A stretch of 35,801 bases of DNA. Origin: SIG589 sp964566175 (GTDB lineage Bacteria > Bacillota > Clostridia > Oscillospirales > Acutalibacteraceae). Under the pieces are notes generated by a model. The model was not told where the DNA came from. It was given only the letters and a program-made list of their open reading frames with translations, and did not search any database. Location of the stretch: assembly GCA_964566175.1 (NCBI GenBank), contig CAZMHU010000019.1, positions 1 through 35,801 on the forward strand, in the 5' to 3' direction. This document shows, piece by piece, positions 6,681 through 15,080 of this stretch. Positions within the stretch are counted from its first letter, which is position 1, and the number at the start of each line of letters is the position of its first letter. A program made the position numbers and the translations under genes.

Positions 6681-6696
6681 GTTAGCGTTTGCTAAC
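6681..6696. promoter_or_regulatory. candidate DtxR-type iron operator 3 (feoB)
   Basis: GTTAGC-GTTT-GCTAAC is a perfect 6-bp-arm palindrome of the same type as the two sites before feoA. It is followed by TTGACA at 6700-6705, but no good -10 lies 17 bases further, so a separate feoB promoter is not certain. Confidence 0.55.
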
Positions 6697-6797
6697 TTTT
6701 TGACAATTGCGTCAATACTTTTTGAAAGACGGTGCGTTTTTGCACTGCCCGAAAAATTTTAAAATAAATAAGTATTAAATATAAGGAGGAAAACCAA

Positions 6798-8804
6798 ATG
6801 AGAATTGCTTTAACAGGCAACCCGAACAGCGGTAAAACGACCATGTACAACGCTCTTACCGGACGCAACGAAAAGGTAGGAAACTGGGCAGGTGTTACCG
6901 TTGACAAGAAAGAACACCCGATAAAGAAGGCGTACTATGCCGGAGAAAAACAGTTGATAGCAGTTGACCTCCCCGGTGCGTACTCAATGTCCCCCTTCAC
7001 AAGTGAAGAGAGCATTACAAGTTCGTACGTTAAGCGTGAAAATCCAGATGCTATCATCAACATCGTCGATGCGACCAACTTGAGTCGAAGCCTGTTTTTC
7101 ACGACACAGTTGTTGGAACTTGGCGTTCCGGTTATCGTTGCACTAAACAAAAGTGATATCAACGAGAAAAAAGGAACAAAAATCGACGCCGAAGAACTTT
7201 CAAAACTTCTTGGTTGTACCGTAATATGCACCGTTTCAACCTCGGCAGAGGGACTTAAAGCCGTTGTTGCCGCGGCGGCGGAAGCAGACGGCAAAATTCA
7301 GGCCGCGCCTTACGTTCAGGGCGATATCGACCTCACCGATAAAAAAGTTATCGAAGAAGCTGACCGCAAACGTTTCCGGTTTGTAAATTCCGTTGTTAAA
7401 AAGGTTGAAAACCGCAAGGTTCTCACAAAAGATAAAAACTTCGGTGATAAAATCGACGCCGTTATCACAAACAAATGGCTCGGTATTCCGATTTTTGCCG
7501 TTGTTATGTTCCTCGTTTTCCAAATTTCACAGGTTTGGGTCGGTCAGCCGATTGCAGATTTGTTGGTAGGCTGGCTTGAGGCATTTCAAGAGTGGGTCGG
7601 CGGACTGCTTGAGGGTGTAAACCCGCTGTTGACAGCACTCCTCGTTGACGGTATAATCGGTGGTGTATCCGCCGTTGTCGGTTTCCTTCCGCTTGTTATG
7701 GTAATGTACTTCCTTATTGCATTGCTTGAAGACTGCGGTTATATGTCACGTGTTGCCGTTGTTCTCGACCCGATTTTCAAAAAAGTAGGTCTTTCGGGTA
7801 AATCGGTTATACCGTTCGTTATCGGTATCGGATGCGGCGTTCCCGGAATTATGGCAAGCCGTACAATCCGCAACGAGCGTGAACGCAGAGCCACCGCAAT
7901 GCTCACTCCGTTTATGCCCTGCGGCGCAAAAATTCCCGTTATTTCGCTTTTCGCCGGTGTGTTCTTCAATAATGCAGGTTGGGTTAGCACACTTATGTAC
8001 TTTACGGGAATTATACTCATTTTCCTCTGTGCGCTGCTTGTTAACAAAATCGCAGGTTACAAATCAAGAAAATCCTTCTTTATTATTGAGTTGCCCGAAT
8101 ATAAAGCGCCGTCACTTTGGGGTGCCTTCAAGTCTATGTGCAGCCGTGGCTGGGCATATATCGTAAAAGCGGCAACAATCATTCTTCTCTGCAACACTGC
8201 AGTTCAGATTATGCAGACATTCGACTGGTCCTTCAAGGTTGCCGAAACATCCGATTCTTCAATACTCGCATATATCGCAGGCCCGTTCGCATATCTCTTA
8301 GTACCGATTGTAGGCGTATTTTCTTGGCAACTTGCCGCTGCGGCAGTTACCGGATTTATCGCAAAAGAAAACGTTGTCGGAACACTCGCCGTTTGCTTTG
8401 CGGGACTTGAAAATCTTATCGACAGAGACGAACTCGCTCTTATGGAGGGTGCGGGAGCAGAGGTTGCCGAAATTATGGCAATCACAAAAGTTGCGGCTCT
8501 CGCATATCTTATGTTTAACCTATATACCCCTCCCTGCTTTGCCGCTATCGGCGCTATGAACAGTGAAATGAAGAGCGCTCGTTGGCTCTGGGGCGGAATA
8601 GGTCTCCAACTCGGTGTCGGTTTCACCTTAGGCTATCTTGTTTACACAGTTGGTACTCTCATTACAGCACCCGAAACGCTCAACGTCGGTGCAGTTTTTG
8701 CCGGACTTATAGCCGTTGCCGTAATGGTTGCCGTTGTTGTCCTCTTGATAAACAATACCAACCGTAAACTCAAAGCCGAATATGCCTTGAACGGCAACAA
8801 ATAA
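6798..8804 (+). CDS. feoB: ferrous iron transporter FeoB
   Basis: A 668-aa inner-membrane Fe(II) transporter. The N-terminal GTPase has G1 GNPNSGKT (7-14), switch region VGNWAGVTVDKKE (27-39), G3 DLPG (57-60) and G4 NKSD (117-120). A helical spacer follows, then a long multi-helix membrane part with the two Gate-like blocks, including PFVIGIGCGVPGIMASRTI and MLTPFMPCGAKIPV. GGAGG stands before the ATG. Length is typical of Clostridia FeoB (650-720). It lacks a Cys-rich C-terminal tail, and two separate Cys-rich membrane peptides encoded directly downstream may supply that function. Confidence 0.95.
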   Translation: MRIALTGNPNSGKTTMYNALTGRNEKVGNWAGVTVDKKEHPIKKAYYAGEKQLIAVDLPGAYSMSPFTSEESITSSYVKRENPDAIINIVDATNLSRSLFFTTQLLELGVPVIVALNKSDINEKKGTKIDAEELSKLLGCTVICTVSTSAEGLKAVVAAAAEADGKIQAAPYVQGDIDLTDKKVIEEADRKRFRFVNSVVKKVENRKVLTKDKNFGDKIDAVITNKWLGIPIFAVVMFLVFQISQVWVGQPIADLLVGWLEAFQEWVGGLLEGVNPLLTALLVDGIIGGVSAVVGFLPLVMVMYFLIALLEDCGYMSRVAVVLDPIFKKVGLSGKSVIPFVIGIGCGVPGIMASRTIRNERERRATAMLTPFMPCGAKIPVISLFAGVFFNNAGWVSTLMYFTGIILIFLCALLVNKIAGYKSRKSFFIIELPEYKAPSLWGAFKSMCSRGWAYIVKAATIILLCNTAVQIMQTFDWSFKVAETSDSSILAYIAGPFAYLLVPIVGVFSWQLAAAAVTGFIAKENVVGTLAVCFAGLENLIDRDELALMEGAGAEVAEIMAITKVAALAYLMFNLYTPPCFAAIGAMNSEMKSARWLWGGIGLQLGVGFTLGYLVYTVGTLITAPETLNVGAVFAGLIAVAVMVAVVVLLINNTNRKLKAEYALNGNK

Positions 8805-8829
8805 ACACTTTTGAAAGGTTGTTTCTGTT

Positions 8830-9018
8830 ATGGACAGTATAATTGCAAACATAATAGTCATCGCTGTTTTGATATGCGTTGTAGGCGCGGTTGTATACTA
8901 CATATACAAAGCGAAAAAACGCGGCGAGCACTGTATCGGCTGTCCCTATGCCAAGCAGTGCGGCGGCACTTGCGACGGCGGTTGCCACTCGACTGATGAC
9001 AAAAAGAAAGAAGACTGA
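8830..9018 (+). CDS. FeoB-associated Cys-rich membrane protein
   Basis: A 62-aa peptide with one N-terminal membrane helix (about 4-26), a short basic stretch KAKKRG and a cytosolic tail with five Cys: CIGCPYAKQCGGTC then GGC. This is the known pattern of the small FeoB-associated Cys-rich proteins that follow feoB in Firmicutes. A role in handling Fe(II) at the inner face of FeoB is inferred from context and Cys content. It starts 25 bases after the feoB stop behind GAAAGG. Confidence 0.85.
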   Translation: MDSIIANIIVIAVLICVVGAVVYYIYKAKKRGEHCIGCPYAKQCGGTCDGGCHSTDDKKKED

Positions 9019-9023
9019 CCTTT

Positions 9024-9380
9024 ATGGAAAATGTTATAATTTTTGCAATTATTGCGGCTGTTGCGGTTTTTGCCTTTTACCGAACGGTAAAATATTTTAA
9101 AAAACCGAACGGCTGTTGCGGCGGCGGAGATTACAAACCAAAAAGAAAACATCTCTCGAACATAATCCGCAAAACCGTGTTTTCGGTTGACGGTATGCAC
9201 TGTGAACACTGCAAAAACCGCGTTGAAGAGGCGGTAAACGATATTGACGGCGTTATGGGCGTCGTCTCCCTCAAAAAGGATCTGCTCTCCGTTTCCTATA
9301 CGAAAGATGTTGACAGTTCCGTTATTATCGAAAAAATAAAAAAAGCGGGTTACACCGCCAAAGAACAGAAGCCTATTTAA
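9024..9380 (+). CDS. membrane-anchored heavy-metal-associated (HMA) domain protein
   Basis: A 118-aa protein with an N-terminal membrane helix (about 4-20), a CCGGG motif at 31-35 like the feo-linked Cys-rich peptides, a basic linker, and a complete HMA fold (about 50-115) with the metal site GMHCEHC (Cys60, Cys63). HMA domains bind Cu(I), Zn(II) or similar soft metals in chaperones and P-type ATPases. Here the domain is tethered to the membrane and lies six bases after the small feoB-associated gene, so it shares the operon. The fusion suggests a metal-buffering or metal-sorting partner of FeoB; the bound metal is not known. A bidirectional terminator follows. Confidence 0.82.
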   Translation: MENVIIFAIIAAVAVFAFYRTVKYFKKPNGCCGGGDYKPKRKHLSNIIRKTVFSVDGMHCEHCKNRVEEAVNDIDGVMGVVSLKKDLLSVSYTKDVDSSVIIEKIKKAGYTAKEQKPI

Positions 9381-9404
9381 CTCTTTGTGTACCCTTTCCT
9401 TAAA

Positions 9405-9446
9405 AAACAGCCTATGGGACAAATTATAGTCCCGCAGGCTGTTTTA
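9405..9446. terminator. bidirectional terminator between the feo operon and gpsA
   Basis: AAAACAGCCTATGGGAC (9405-9421) pairs with GTCCCGCAGGCTGTTTT (9430-9446), with a small mismatch in the middle. A and T runs on both sides allow it to end the feo transcript and the minus-strand gpsA transcript. Confidence 0.85.
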
Positions 9447-9448
9447 TT

Positions 9449-10450
9449 TTATCCTATCCATATGTTTTCTGTTTCGTGGCACAACGGACGCGTCATAAGC
9501 GAATATACCGCATCACGCACGTCGGCATTGCCGTACATAACGTCATAACAGTGCTCGCATATCGGCATTAACACATTGTACTCACCGCAAAGTTTATGTG
9601 CGGTTTTTGCGGCGTAATAACCCTCAACCGTACCAACCTCGGCAAGTGCCTTCTCGACCGACATTCCTCCGCCGACGAGATTTCCGAAACGGCGATTTCG
9701 GCTGTGCCTTGAAGTACAGGTAACAATCAAATCGCCCATACCGGTGAGTCCCGCAAAGGTGCTCTCTTTTGCACCCATTGCAACGCCCAAACGTGCCATT
9801 TCGGTGAGACCGCGCGTTATCAATGCCGCACGGGTATTATCCCCAAGTCCCAAGCCGTCACAAAAACCTGAAGCAATGGCGATAACGTTTTTAAGCGCTC
9901 CGCCGAGTTCTACTCCAACAACATCCGTGTTGGTGTAAACACGAAGTTTATCGCTTGAAAAGGCAAGTTGAACAGCCTGAGCATTGTCAATATTTTCGGA
10001 CGATGCAACAAGCGAGGTTTCTATTCCCACCGCTACCTCTTCCGCGTGGGAAGGGCCTGACAGTGCAACGACACGGCTTTGTGGTCGCTCATCGCATATG
10101 ACCTGTGACAAACGCATTGAAGTATCGTATTCAATACCCTTTGCCACACTCACGATTATACCGCAATCATCAATGTTTTTAAGCCTCGCCGCCGTTTCCC
10201 TGACAGCAGTTGACGGTGTTGCTATTACCGTGATATCCGAGCCGTGAACGGCACTTAAATCATCGGTAATTTTAATCTCCATCGGAATTTTGACATTCGG
10301 GAGCAAACGAGGATTTTCTCTGCTTTTAAGCAATGTGTCAACTTCACTCGCAAAGGGTGACCAAACAGTTACCTCATTGCCGGCACGAAGCGCCGCAAGC
10401 GACAAAGCGAGACCCCATCCGCCTGCACCGAGAACAGAAACCTTAGACAT
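9449..10450 (-). CDS. gpsA: glycerol-3-phosphate dehydrogenase [NAD(P)+]
   Basis: A 333-aa cytosolic enzyme that reduces dihydroxyacetone phosphate to sn-glycerol 3-phosphate for phospholipid synthesis. The N-terminal Rossmann motif is LGAGGWGLALS (about 7-17). SVAKGIEYDT, ALSGPSHAEEVA and the C-terminal-domain block ELGGALKNVIAIASG with the catalytic Lys are all present, as is GLTGMGDLIVTCTS. Length matches the family. It lies 4 bases after plsY, whose product uses glycerol 3-phosphate, so the two form a functional pair at the end of a four-gene operon. Confidence 0.96.
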   Translation of the reverse strand: MSKVSVLGAGGWGLALSLAALRAGNEVTVWSPFASEVDTLLKSRENPRLLPNVKIPMEIKITDDLSAVHGSDITVIATPSTAVRETAARLKNIDDCGIIVSVAKGIEYDTSMRLSQVICDERPQSRVVALSGPSHAEEVAVGIETSLVASSENIDNAQAVQLAFSSDKLRVYTNTDVVGVELGGALKNVIAIASGFCDGLGLGDNTRAALITRGLTEMARLGVAMGAKESTFAGLTGMGDLIVTCTSRHSRNRRFGNLVGGGMSVEKALAEVGTVEGYYAAKTAHKLCGEYNVLMPICEHCYDVMYGNADVRDAVYSLMTRPLCHETENIWIG

Positions 10451-10454
10451 TGTA

Positions 10455-11123
10455 TTATTCTCCTTTTCTCACAACAAGTCTTTTTTCTTCTCTGTGTATC
10501 AGTCGGACAATATTGTCCTTATGTTTTATTATTACCAAAGCACACATAGCAAATGTAATCACTATCATCGGGGCGGGATTTATGCCCTCTGTGTGCCAGA
10601 GCACAACACCCGTACCGACGGCAAATGTAGCGACAAGGGAACTCAGTGAAACGATACGTGATATTAACACGCAAAGCAAAAATATCGCCAAACCGACGAT
10701 TATCGCCAAAGGACAACATACGGCAAAAATACCGACACTGGTTGCAACGCCTTTACCGCCTTTGAACCCGAAAAACACCGGAAACATATGTCCGAGCATA
10801 CATACAAGGCCGCAGAGATATGCACCGTATATCGGGTTAAGCCACCAAGCATCAAGCGTTGCCGCCGCCTGCGGAAAGAACAGATACTTCGCCGCCGTAC
10901 AGGCAACAAAACCTTTAAGCGCGTCGCACACAAAGGTCAGTATTCCCGGCAAAACGCCGACAGCACGCATAACATTTGTCATACCCGCACTTCCGCTGCC
11001 GAAATTTCTGACATCTTTTTTTGCAAAAGCCTTTGAAAAAATTACCGCGAAACTTATACTGCCCAGAGCATAACTGACCAGTAAAGCCGCCAAAATCCAT
11101 AAAACCGTCACCATATCTCTCAT
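10455..11123 (-). CDS. plsY: acyl-phosphate:glycerol-3-phosphate acyltransferase PlsY
   Basis: A 222-aa integral membrane acyltransferase that makes lysophosphatidate from acyl phosphate and glycerol 3-phosphate. PlsY motifs are visible: GSISFAVIFSK, VRNFGSGSAGMTNVMRAVG (GSGNxGxTN in most members; Asn replaced by Ser here), FKGGKGVATSVG, and the C-terminal KHKDNIVRLI. About five membrane helices are expected. It is followed by gpsA and preceded 12 bases upstream by der. The start ATG at 11123 gives the usual short extracytoplasmic N-terminus. Confidence 0.94.
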   Translation of the reverse strand: MRDMVTVLWILAALLVSYALGSISFAVIFSKAFAKKDVRNFGSGSAGMTNVMRAVGVLPGILTFVCDALKGFVACTAAKYLFFPQAAATLDAWWLNPIYGAYLCGLVCMLGHMFPVFFGFKGGKGVATSVGIFAVCCPLAIIVGLAIFLLCVLISRIVSLSSLVATFAVGTGVVLWHTEGINPAPMIVITFAMCALVIIKHKDNIVRLIHREEKRLVVRKGE

Positions 11124-11135
11124 TCTCCCGATGAC

Positions 11136-12458
11136 TTATTTTTCTCCGCGCTCACGTATTACGAAGCGCACCGGCGTACCCTCAAGACCGAAGGTAGACC
11201 TGATTTGATTTTCCAAATAACGCTGGTATGAAAAATGGAACAAATCCGCACGGTTGCAGAAACAAACAAATGTCGGCGGACGAGTCGATGCCTGAGTCAT
11301 ATAATAAATTTTCAGACGTTTACCCTTATCCGTCGGAGGTTGTACCCTCGCCGTTGCATCGGCAAGAACATCGTTAAGTCTGCCGGTGGATATTCGCATT
11401 GCGTTTTGGTCATTGACATACTTTATAAGTTCGAACAAACGGTCAATACGCTGTCCCGTTTTTGCCGATATGAAAATTATCGGCGCATAGGTCATAAACG
11501 AAAAATCGTTCATAAGTTTTTTTCGGTAACTGTCCATTGTACTGCCGTCTTTTTCGACGATATCCCACTTATTAACGGCGATTATACACGCCTTTCCCTG
11601 TTCAATCGCAAGTCCGGCAACCTTTGAGTCTTGTTCCGTAAAACCATCGGTTCCGTCGAGCATTATAACACACACATCGGCACGCTCAATCGCCATTTTT
11701 GCACGCAACACGCTGTATTTTTCAATCTGGTCGTCTACACGGCTCTTGCGGCGTAGACCTGCCGTATCTATAAAATTGAAGCGTCCGTGCGAGTTTTCAA
11801 CAACAGTGTCAATAGCATCGCGCGTTGTTCCCGCAATGTCCGAAACGATAGAACGTTCCTCACCCGCAACGCTGTTGACGAGGGAAGATTTTCCCGCATT
11901 CGGCTTGCCGATAACTGCAACATTTATGAGTTCCTCGTTCTCTTCGTCCTCGCTTTCGGGCGGCAGATACTCAAACGCGGCGTCAAGCAAATCGCCCGTA
12001 CCGTGTCCGTGAACCGCCGAAACAGGTATTGGATCACCCAAGCCGAGATTGTAAAACTCATAAAACTCGGGCGGAACTTCACCGATGCCGTCACATTTAT
12101 TAACACACAAAACAACAGGCTTTTTACTTTTCCTCAGCATTGCGGCAACCTCGCTGTCGGCGGCTGTAACACCGCTTGCAAGGCTTGTTACGAAAATAAT
12201 AACATTTGCCGTATCAATCGCCAAATTTGCCTGTGCGCGCATTTTTGAAAGAATAATATCGTTTGTTTTAGGTTCAATACCGCCGGTATCGATAAGCATT
12301 ACCTTGCGGTTGCGCCATTCGGCATCGCCGTAGATACGGTCACGGGTTACACCGGGGGTATCATCGACAATAGCAAGGCGCTTACCTATCAACTTGTTAA
12401 AAAGTGTGGATTTGCCGACATTCGGACAGCCTACCACTGCAATAACAGGCTTTGCCAT
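11136..12458 (-). CDS. der: ribosome biogenesis GTPase Der (EngA)
   Basis: A 440-aa protein with two GTPase domains in tandem, the hallmark of Der. The first G1 is GCPNVGKS (10-17) with DTPGVTRDR and NKCD. The second is GKPNAGKSS with DIAGTTRDAID, DTAGLR and NKWD. A KH-like C-terminal domain follows, with PPTDKGKRLKIYYMTQ and PPTFVCFCN. Der acts in 50S subunit assembly. It starts one base after the DUF512 gene stop, and plsY-gpsA follow, an arrangement common in Clostridia. Confidence 0.96.
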   Translation of the reverse strand: MAKPVIAVVGCPNVGKSTLFNKLIGKRLAIVDDTPGVTRDRIYGDAEWRNRKVMLIDTGGIEPKTNDIILSKMRAQANLAIDTANVIIFVTSLASGVTAADSEVAAMLRKSKKPVVLCVNKCDGIGEVPPEFYEFYNLGLGDPIPVSAVHGHGTGDLLDAAFEYLPPESEDEENEELINVAVIGKPNAGKSSLVNSVAGEERSIVSDIAGTTRDAIDTVVENSHGRFNFIDTAGLRRKSRVDDQIEKYSVLRAKMAIERADVCVIMLDGTDGFTEQDSKVAGLAIEQGKACIIAVNKWDIVEKDGSTMDSYRKKLMNDFSFMTYAPIIFISAKTGQRIDRLFELIKYVNDQNAMRISTGRLNDVLADATARVQPPTDKGKRLKIYYMTQASTRPPTFVCFCNRADLFHFSYQRYLENQIRSTFGLEGTPVRFVIRERGEK

Positions 12459-12459
12459 T

Positions 12460-13740
12460 TTAATCTCCTTTTAATTTTGAAACAAATTCATATCCGCCGG
12501 AAGGAACAATATCGACCGTAACCGAAAGTTCACTTGAGAGTTGTTCAACCGTAATGTCGTCCAAAAACATATCATTTTCATGACGGAGCATATTGTCAGG
12601 TATCAGCAAACGGTCACCGAGCGGCTTGCCCTTGAGTTGGTTTATTATATCACCGCCGGTTATAAGTCCCGCAACGGTTATATTATGACCGAAAAAGTCA
12701 TTTTTCACCATATATACGTTGCATTTTAAATTATGCCACTTCTGTTGCGCTCTGTCAACAATATCCGATATCAGCGGATATGCCGAAACTCCGGTAACGG
12801 CACTTATATTGACCTCTTTTTCGGGAGGGGTGACAAGTGCCAAAGCGTCAGCCGCTTCCATTCGCATAAGAGCCCACATTCCCACGCCGTTTTCGAGTTG
12901 ATAAAAATCGCCGTAATATTCGGCTTCGGGAATTTCCCTGCCGGCAAGCAAAAAGAACTCGTCCGACGGATAAACCTGTGCCCTGTCACGGAACGATTCT
13001 ATAATATCGATAACCTCGCCCGCACGTTCGCTTGTAAATTTTTCAAGCGGTGCAAGCCCCTCTCTGTAACGCGTGAGACCCACAGGCACGGCGGCAATAC
13101 TGCGAACGTTTTCAAGCGAAGTTAAGTCGGTCAGAGTTCGGCGGAGTTCTTCCCCGTCGTTATAATCGGGACACAGCACCAACTGACAGTTCATAGCAAT
13201 GCCCGCGTTGTCGAACCTTTGCATAATTTCCATTATGCGTCCGGCATCGGGATTACGCATCATACGAATCCTAAGTTCCGGATTTGTGGTATGAACGGAA
13301 ATATTAACCGGACTGATGTGCATTTTTATAATGCGCTCAATCTCGTGCTCGGTTATGTTGGTAAGTGTAATATAATTTCCGAAAAGGAAGGAAAGACGCG
13401 AGTCATCGTCCTTGAAATACAGGCTTTTTCGCATTCCCTTTGGCAACTGGTCTATAAAGCAAAACACGCACTTGTTTTTGCAGGCACGCTGTTTGTCCAT
13501 AAGGTATGTGTCAAACTCAAACCCGAGTTCGTCACTTTCGGACTTTTTAACCTTTTTCGTTTTCTGTTTTCCCTTGGCATTGACATAGCAAACCGAAATT
13601 TTAGACTCGTTTTGATAAAAACGGTAATCAAGAACGTCCATAATCTCGTTTCCGTTAAGCGAAAGCAAAACGTCACCGCTTTTTGCACCGCTTTTTGCGG
13701 CGGCAGAGCCTTTTATAACAGATTTTATAACAACCGACAT
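12460..13740 (-). CDS. DUF512 radical-SAM-like protein with PDZ domain
   Basis: A 426-aa protein that opens with a PDZ domain (about 3-45, GSAAAKSGAKSGDVLLSLNG). A radical-SAM-type cysteine cluster follows as CKNKCVFC (Cys87, Cys91, Cys94), then FIDQLPKGMR, DDDSRLSFLFGNYITLTN and a C-terminal DUF512 region (SGGYEF near the end). The family is widespread in Clostridia and Cyanobacteria, nearly always next to der. Its reaction is not established. Position directly before der, and with plsY-gpsA, suggests a conserved housekeeping role. An intrinsic terminator of rpmF lies just upstream. Confidence 0.85.
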   Translation of the reverse strand: MSVVIKSVIKGSAAAKSGAKSGDVLLSLNGNEIMDVLDYRFYQNESKISVCYVNAKGKQKTKKVKKSESDELGFEFDTYLMDKQRACKNKCVFCFIDQLPKGMRKSLYFKDDDSRLSFLFGNYITLTNITEHEIERIIKMHISPVNISVHTTNPELRIRMMRNPDAGRIMEIMQRFDNAGIAMNCQLVLCPDYNDGEELRRTLTDLTSLENVRSIAAVPVGLTRYREGLAPLEKFTSERAGEVIDIIESFRDRAQVYPSDEFFLLAGREIPEAEYYGDFYQLENGVGMWALMRMEAADALALVTPPEKEVNISAVTGVSAYPLISDIVDRAQQKWHNLKCNVYMVKNDFFGHNITVAGLITGGDIINQLKGKPLGDRLLIPDNMLRHENDMFLDDITVEQLSSELSVTVDIVPSGGYEFVSKLKGD

Positions 13741-13764
13741 AACCTCACCCCCTGTTAATAAAAA

Positions 13765-13788
13765 TAGGGAAGGATCGCTCCTCCCCTA
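13765..13788 (-). terminator. intrinsic terminator of the DUF177-rpmF operon
   Basis: On the minus strand a 10-bp stem TAGGGGAGGA/TCCTTCCCTA with one G-T pair and loop GCGA is followed by TTTTTATT. It separates rpmF from the DUF512-der cluster. Confidence 0.75.
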
Positions 13789-13803
13789 CTCAAATCTCGA
13801 AAA

Positions 13804-13986
13804 TTAGTCCTCGACCTGAACTACCTGACGATCACCATAGTAGCCGCAAGCCTTGCAAAGTCTGTGCGGTCTTTTGTATTCGCCGCAGCGTGTGCACTTT
13901 ACAAGAGTCGGAGCCTCAATCTTCCATACGTTTGAACGTCTTTTATCTCTTCTTGCTTTAGAAGTCTTTCTCTTCGGTACTGCCAT
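13804..13986 (-). CDS. rpmF: 50S ribosomal protein L32
   Basis: A 60-aa basic protein with the L32 N-terminus AVPKRKTSKARRDKRRS and a zinc ribbon: CTRCGEYKRPHRLC-x2-C pairs (CxxC ... CxxC). All four Cys are present, so this is the zinc-binding form. AAGGGGG stands before the ATG. It lies 28 bases after the DUF177 gene, the usual bacterial partner. Confidence 0.97.
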   Translation of the reverse strand: MAVPKRKTSKARRDKRRSNVWKIEAPTLVKCTRCGEYKRPHRLCKACGYYGDRQVVQVED

Positions 13987-14014
13987 TTTATAACCCCCTT
14001 AAATATGGATAAAA

Positions 14015-14512
14015 TCAACCTTTTAGTAATTGTGCCAAAACCGAAAGTCTCGGGTCCTGCGTGTCACTTTTGCAACCGCACTCACCCTCGTTAAGATTTT
14101 TGCCGCAGGTTTGACAAATACCCTTGCAATCTTCCTTACAGAGGTGCTTCATAGGCAACGAAAGCACAACCTCGTCGGTGCAAAGAGCAGTTATGTCCAA
14201 CTGCATATCGGCAATTTCGATAATCTCATCATCGGTGTTGTCGGCAAGTTGGGATACCAGAACACGTTTAACCTCAACCTTATGCTCTACAGTCGTGTCG
14301 CAACCGCAACGATCGCACGGAGCGAAATATTTCGCAACGCAACAAACATCAACGGTGACAATACCCGCACGGTTGTAAACCGAACCGGTCACGGCAATAG
14401 GTTTTTTGAAGGGTTGCACCCCATAAAAATCCATACCGCTTAAATCCAACTCAAAATTTACGGCAAGACTCGAACCCTCGTTCACAAATATATGTTTTAA
14501 ATCAAGAACCAC
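14015..14512 (-). CDS. DUF177 (YceD-like) protein
   Basis: A 165-aa protein of the DUF177/YceD family, which is linked to 23S rRNA/50S processing and almost always precedes rpmF, as here. Seen features are CDRCGCDTTVEHKVEV in the middle, DEIIEIADMQLDITALCTDEVVLSLPMKHLC, and the C-terminal CKGICQTCGKNLNEGECGC that probably binds a metal. The GTG start at 14510-14512 follows GAGGTGA. A consensus promoter lies just upstream. Confidence 0.9.
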   Translation of the reverse strand: MVLDLKHIFVNEGSSLAVNFELDLSGMDFYGVQPFKKPIAVTGSVYNRAGIVTVDVCCVAKYFAPCDRCGCDTTVEHKVEVKRVLVSQLADNTDDEIIEIADMQLDITALCTDEVVLSLPMKHLCKEDCKGICQTCGKNLNEGECGCKSDTQDPRLSVLAQLLKG

Positions 14513-14539
14513 GGTCTCACCTCATTTGTCACACCGATT

Positions 14540-14568
14540 ATTATATATGCAGAGAGGGAATTTGTCAA
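14540..14568 (-). promoter_or_regulatory. promoter of the DUF177-rpmF operon
   Basis: On the minus strand TTGACA (14563-14568) and TATAAT (14540-14545) are separated by 17 bases; both hexamers are consensus. This is as expected for a ribosomal-protein operon. Confidence 0.85.
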
Positions 14569-14587
14569 GGCTTTTATTTTAATAATG

Positions 14588-14617
14588 CAAAAAAAGCGGG
14601 ACACCAAAATGTCCCGC
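14588..14617 (-). terminator. intrinsic terminator after the P-loop protein gene
   Basis: On the minus strand GCGGGACA (rc of 14610-14617) pairs with TGTCCCGC (rc of 14596-14603) and is followed by a run of seven or more T (rc of 14588-14595). It ends the pgi/P-loop transcript. Confidence 0.9.
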
Positions 14618-14624
14618 AAAAACC

Positions 14625-15041
14625 TTAGATTTTTTCAGCTGTTTCAAGCACTGCGGCAGGAAGTTCGCTCTCGTCACAAGAAACGGTGAATATGAATTCA
14701 ACATCGTTCTGCTTTGAAAGTTCCTCAACGCGTGCCAAGAATGCAGCAAGTTCATCATAATTGCGGTTGCCTATTCTCAGGGTTGCATCACCGAAAACGT
14801 GAGTAACGTCGTGATTGCCGGCGCAAACACCGCAAAGAAGTGCGTAATATTCGTTGTAGCCGGATATTGTATAATTCTTAACATCTATCAGACGAACCTT
14901 ATGACTGAGACTGAATGTGAGGGTATCACCGAGTTCAACGCATACAACGTTGCCGTCGGATGATGCCGCTGTGTTGTTAACCAAGTCGATAAGTTTTTTT
15001 GTTTTGCCGGATCCTTTGTTTCCAATGATAAGTTTTATCAT
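14625..15041 (-). CDS. small P-loop protein of unknown function
   Basis: A 138-aa protein with a Walker A motif at the very N-terminus, GNKGSGKT (7-14), in the context MIKLIIGNKGSGKTKKLIDL. I see no clear Walker B; candidates are VTHVFGDA and the strand VEFIFTVS. Similar short proteins in Clostridia are annotated only as hypothetical or nucleotide-binding. It looks like a minimal ATPase domain resembling the core of AAA/thymidine-kinase-like folds, but no substrate can be assigned. It follows pgi after 39 bases and ends in a strong terminator, so it is probably co-transcribed with pgi. Confidence 0.8.
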   Translation of the reverse strand: MIKLIIGNKGSGKTKKLIDLVNNTAASSDGNVVCVELGDTLTFSLSHKVRLIDVKNYTISGYNEYYALLCGVCAGNHDVTHVFGDATLRIGNRNYDELAAFLARVEELSKQNDVEFIFTVSCDESELPAAVLETAEKI

Positions 15042-15080
15042 AGTATCAACTCCTTTTTATTTAAACCGCCGTAGCGGAAA

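Noticed and set aside
6700..6728. TTGACA at 6700 as the -35 of a feoB promoter
   Set aside because: No acceptable -10 hexamer stands 16-18 bases downstream; kept only as a note beside the operator.
10450..11073. 207-residue plus-strand open frame
   Set aside because: It is antisense to plsY, with no membrane or domain pattern and no ribosome binding site.
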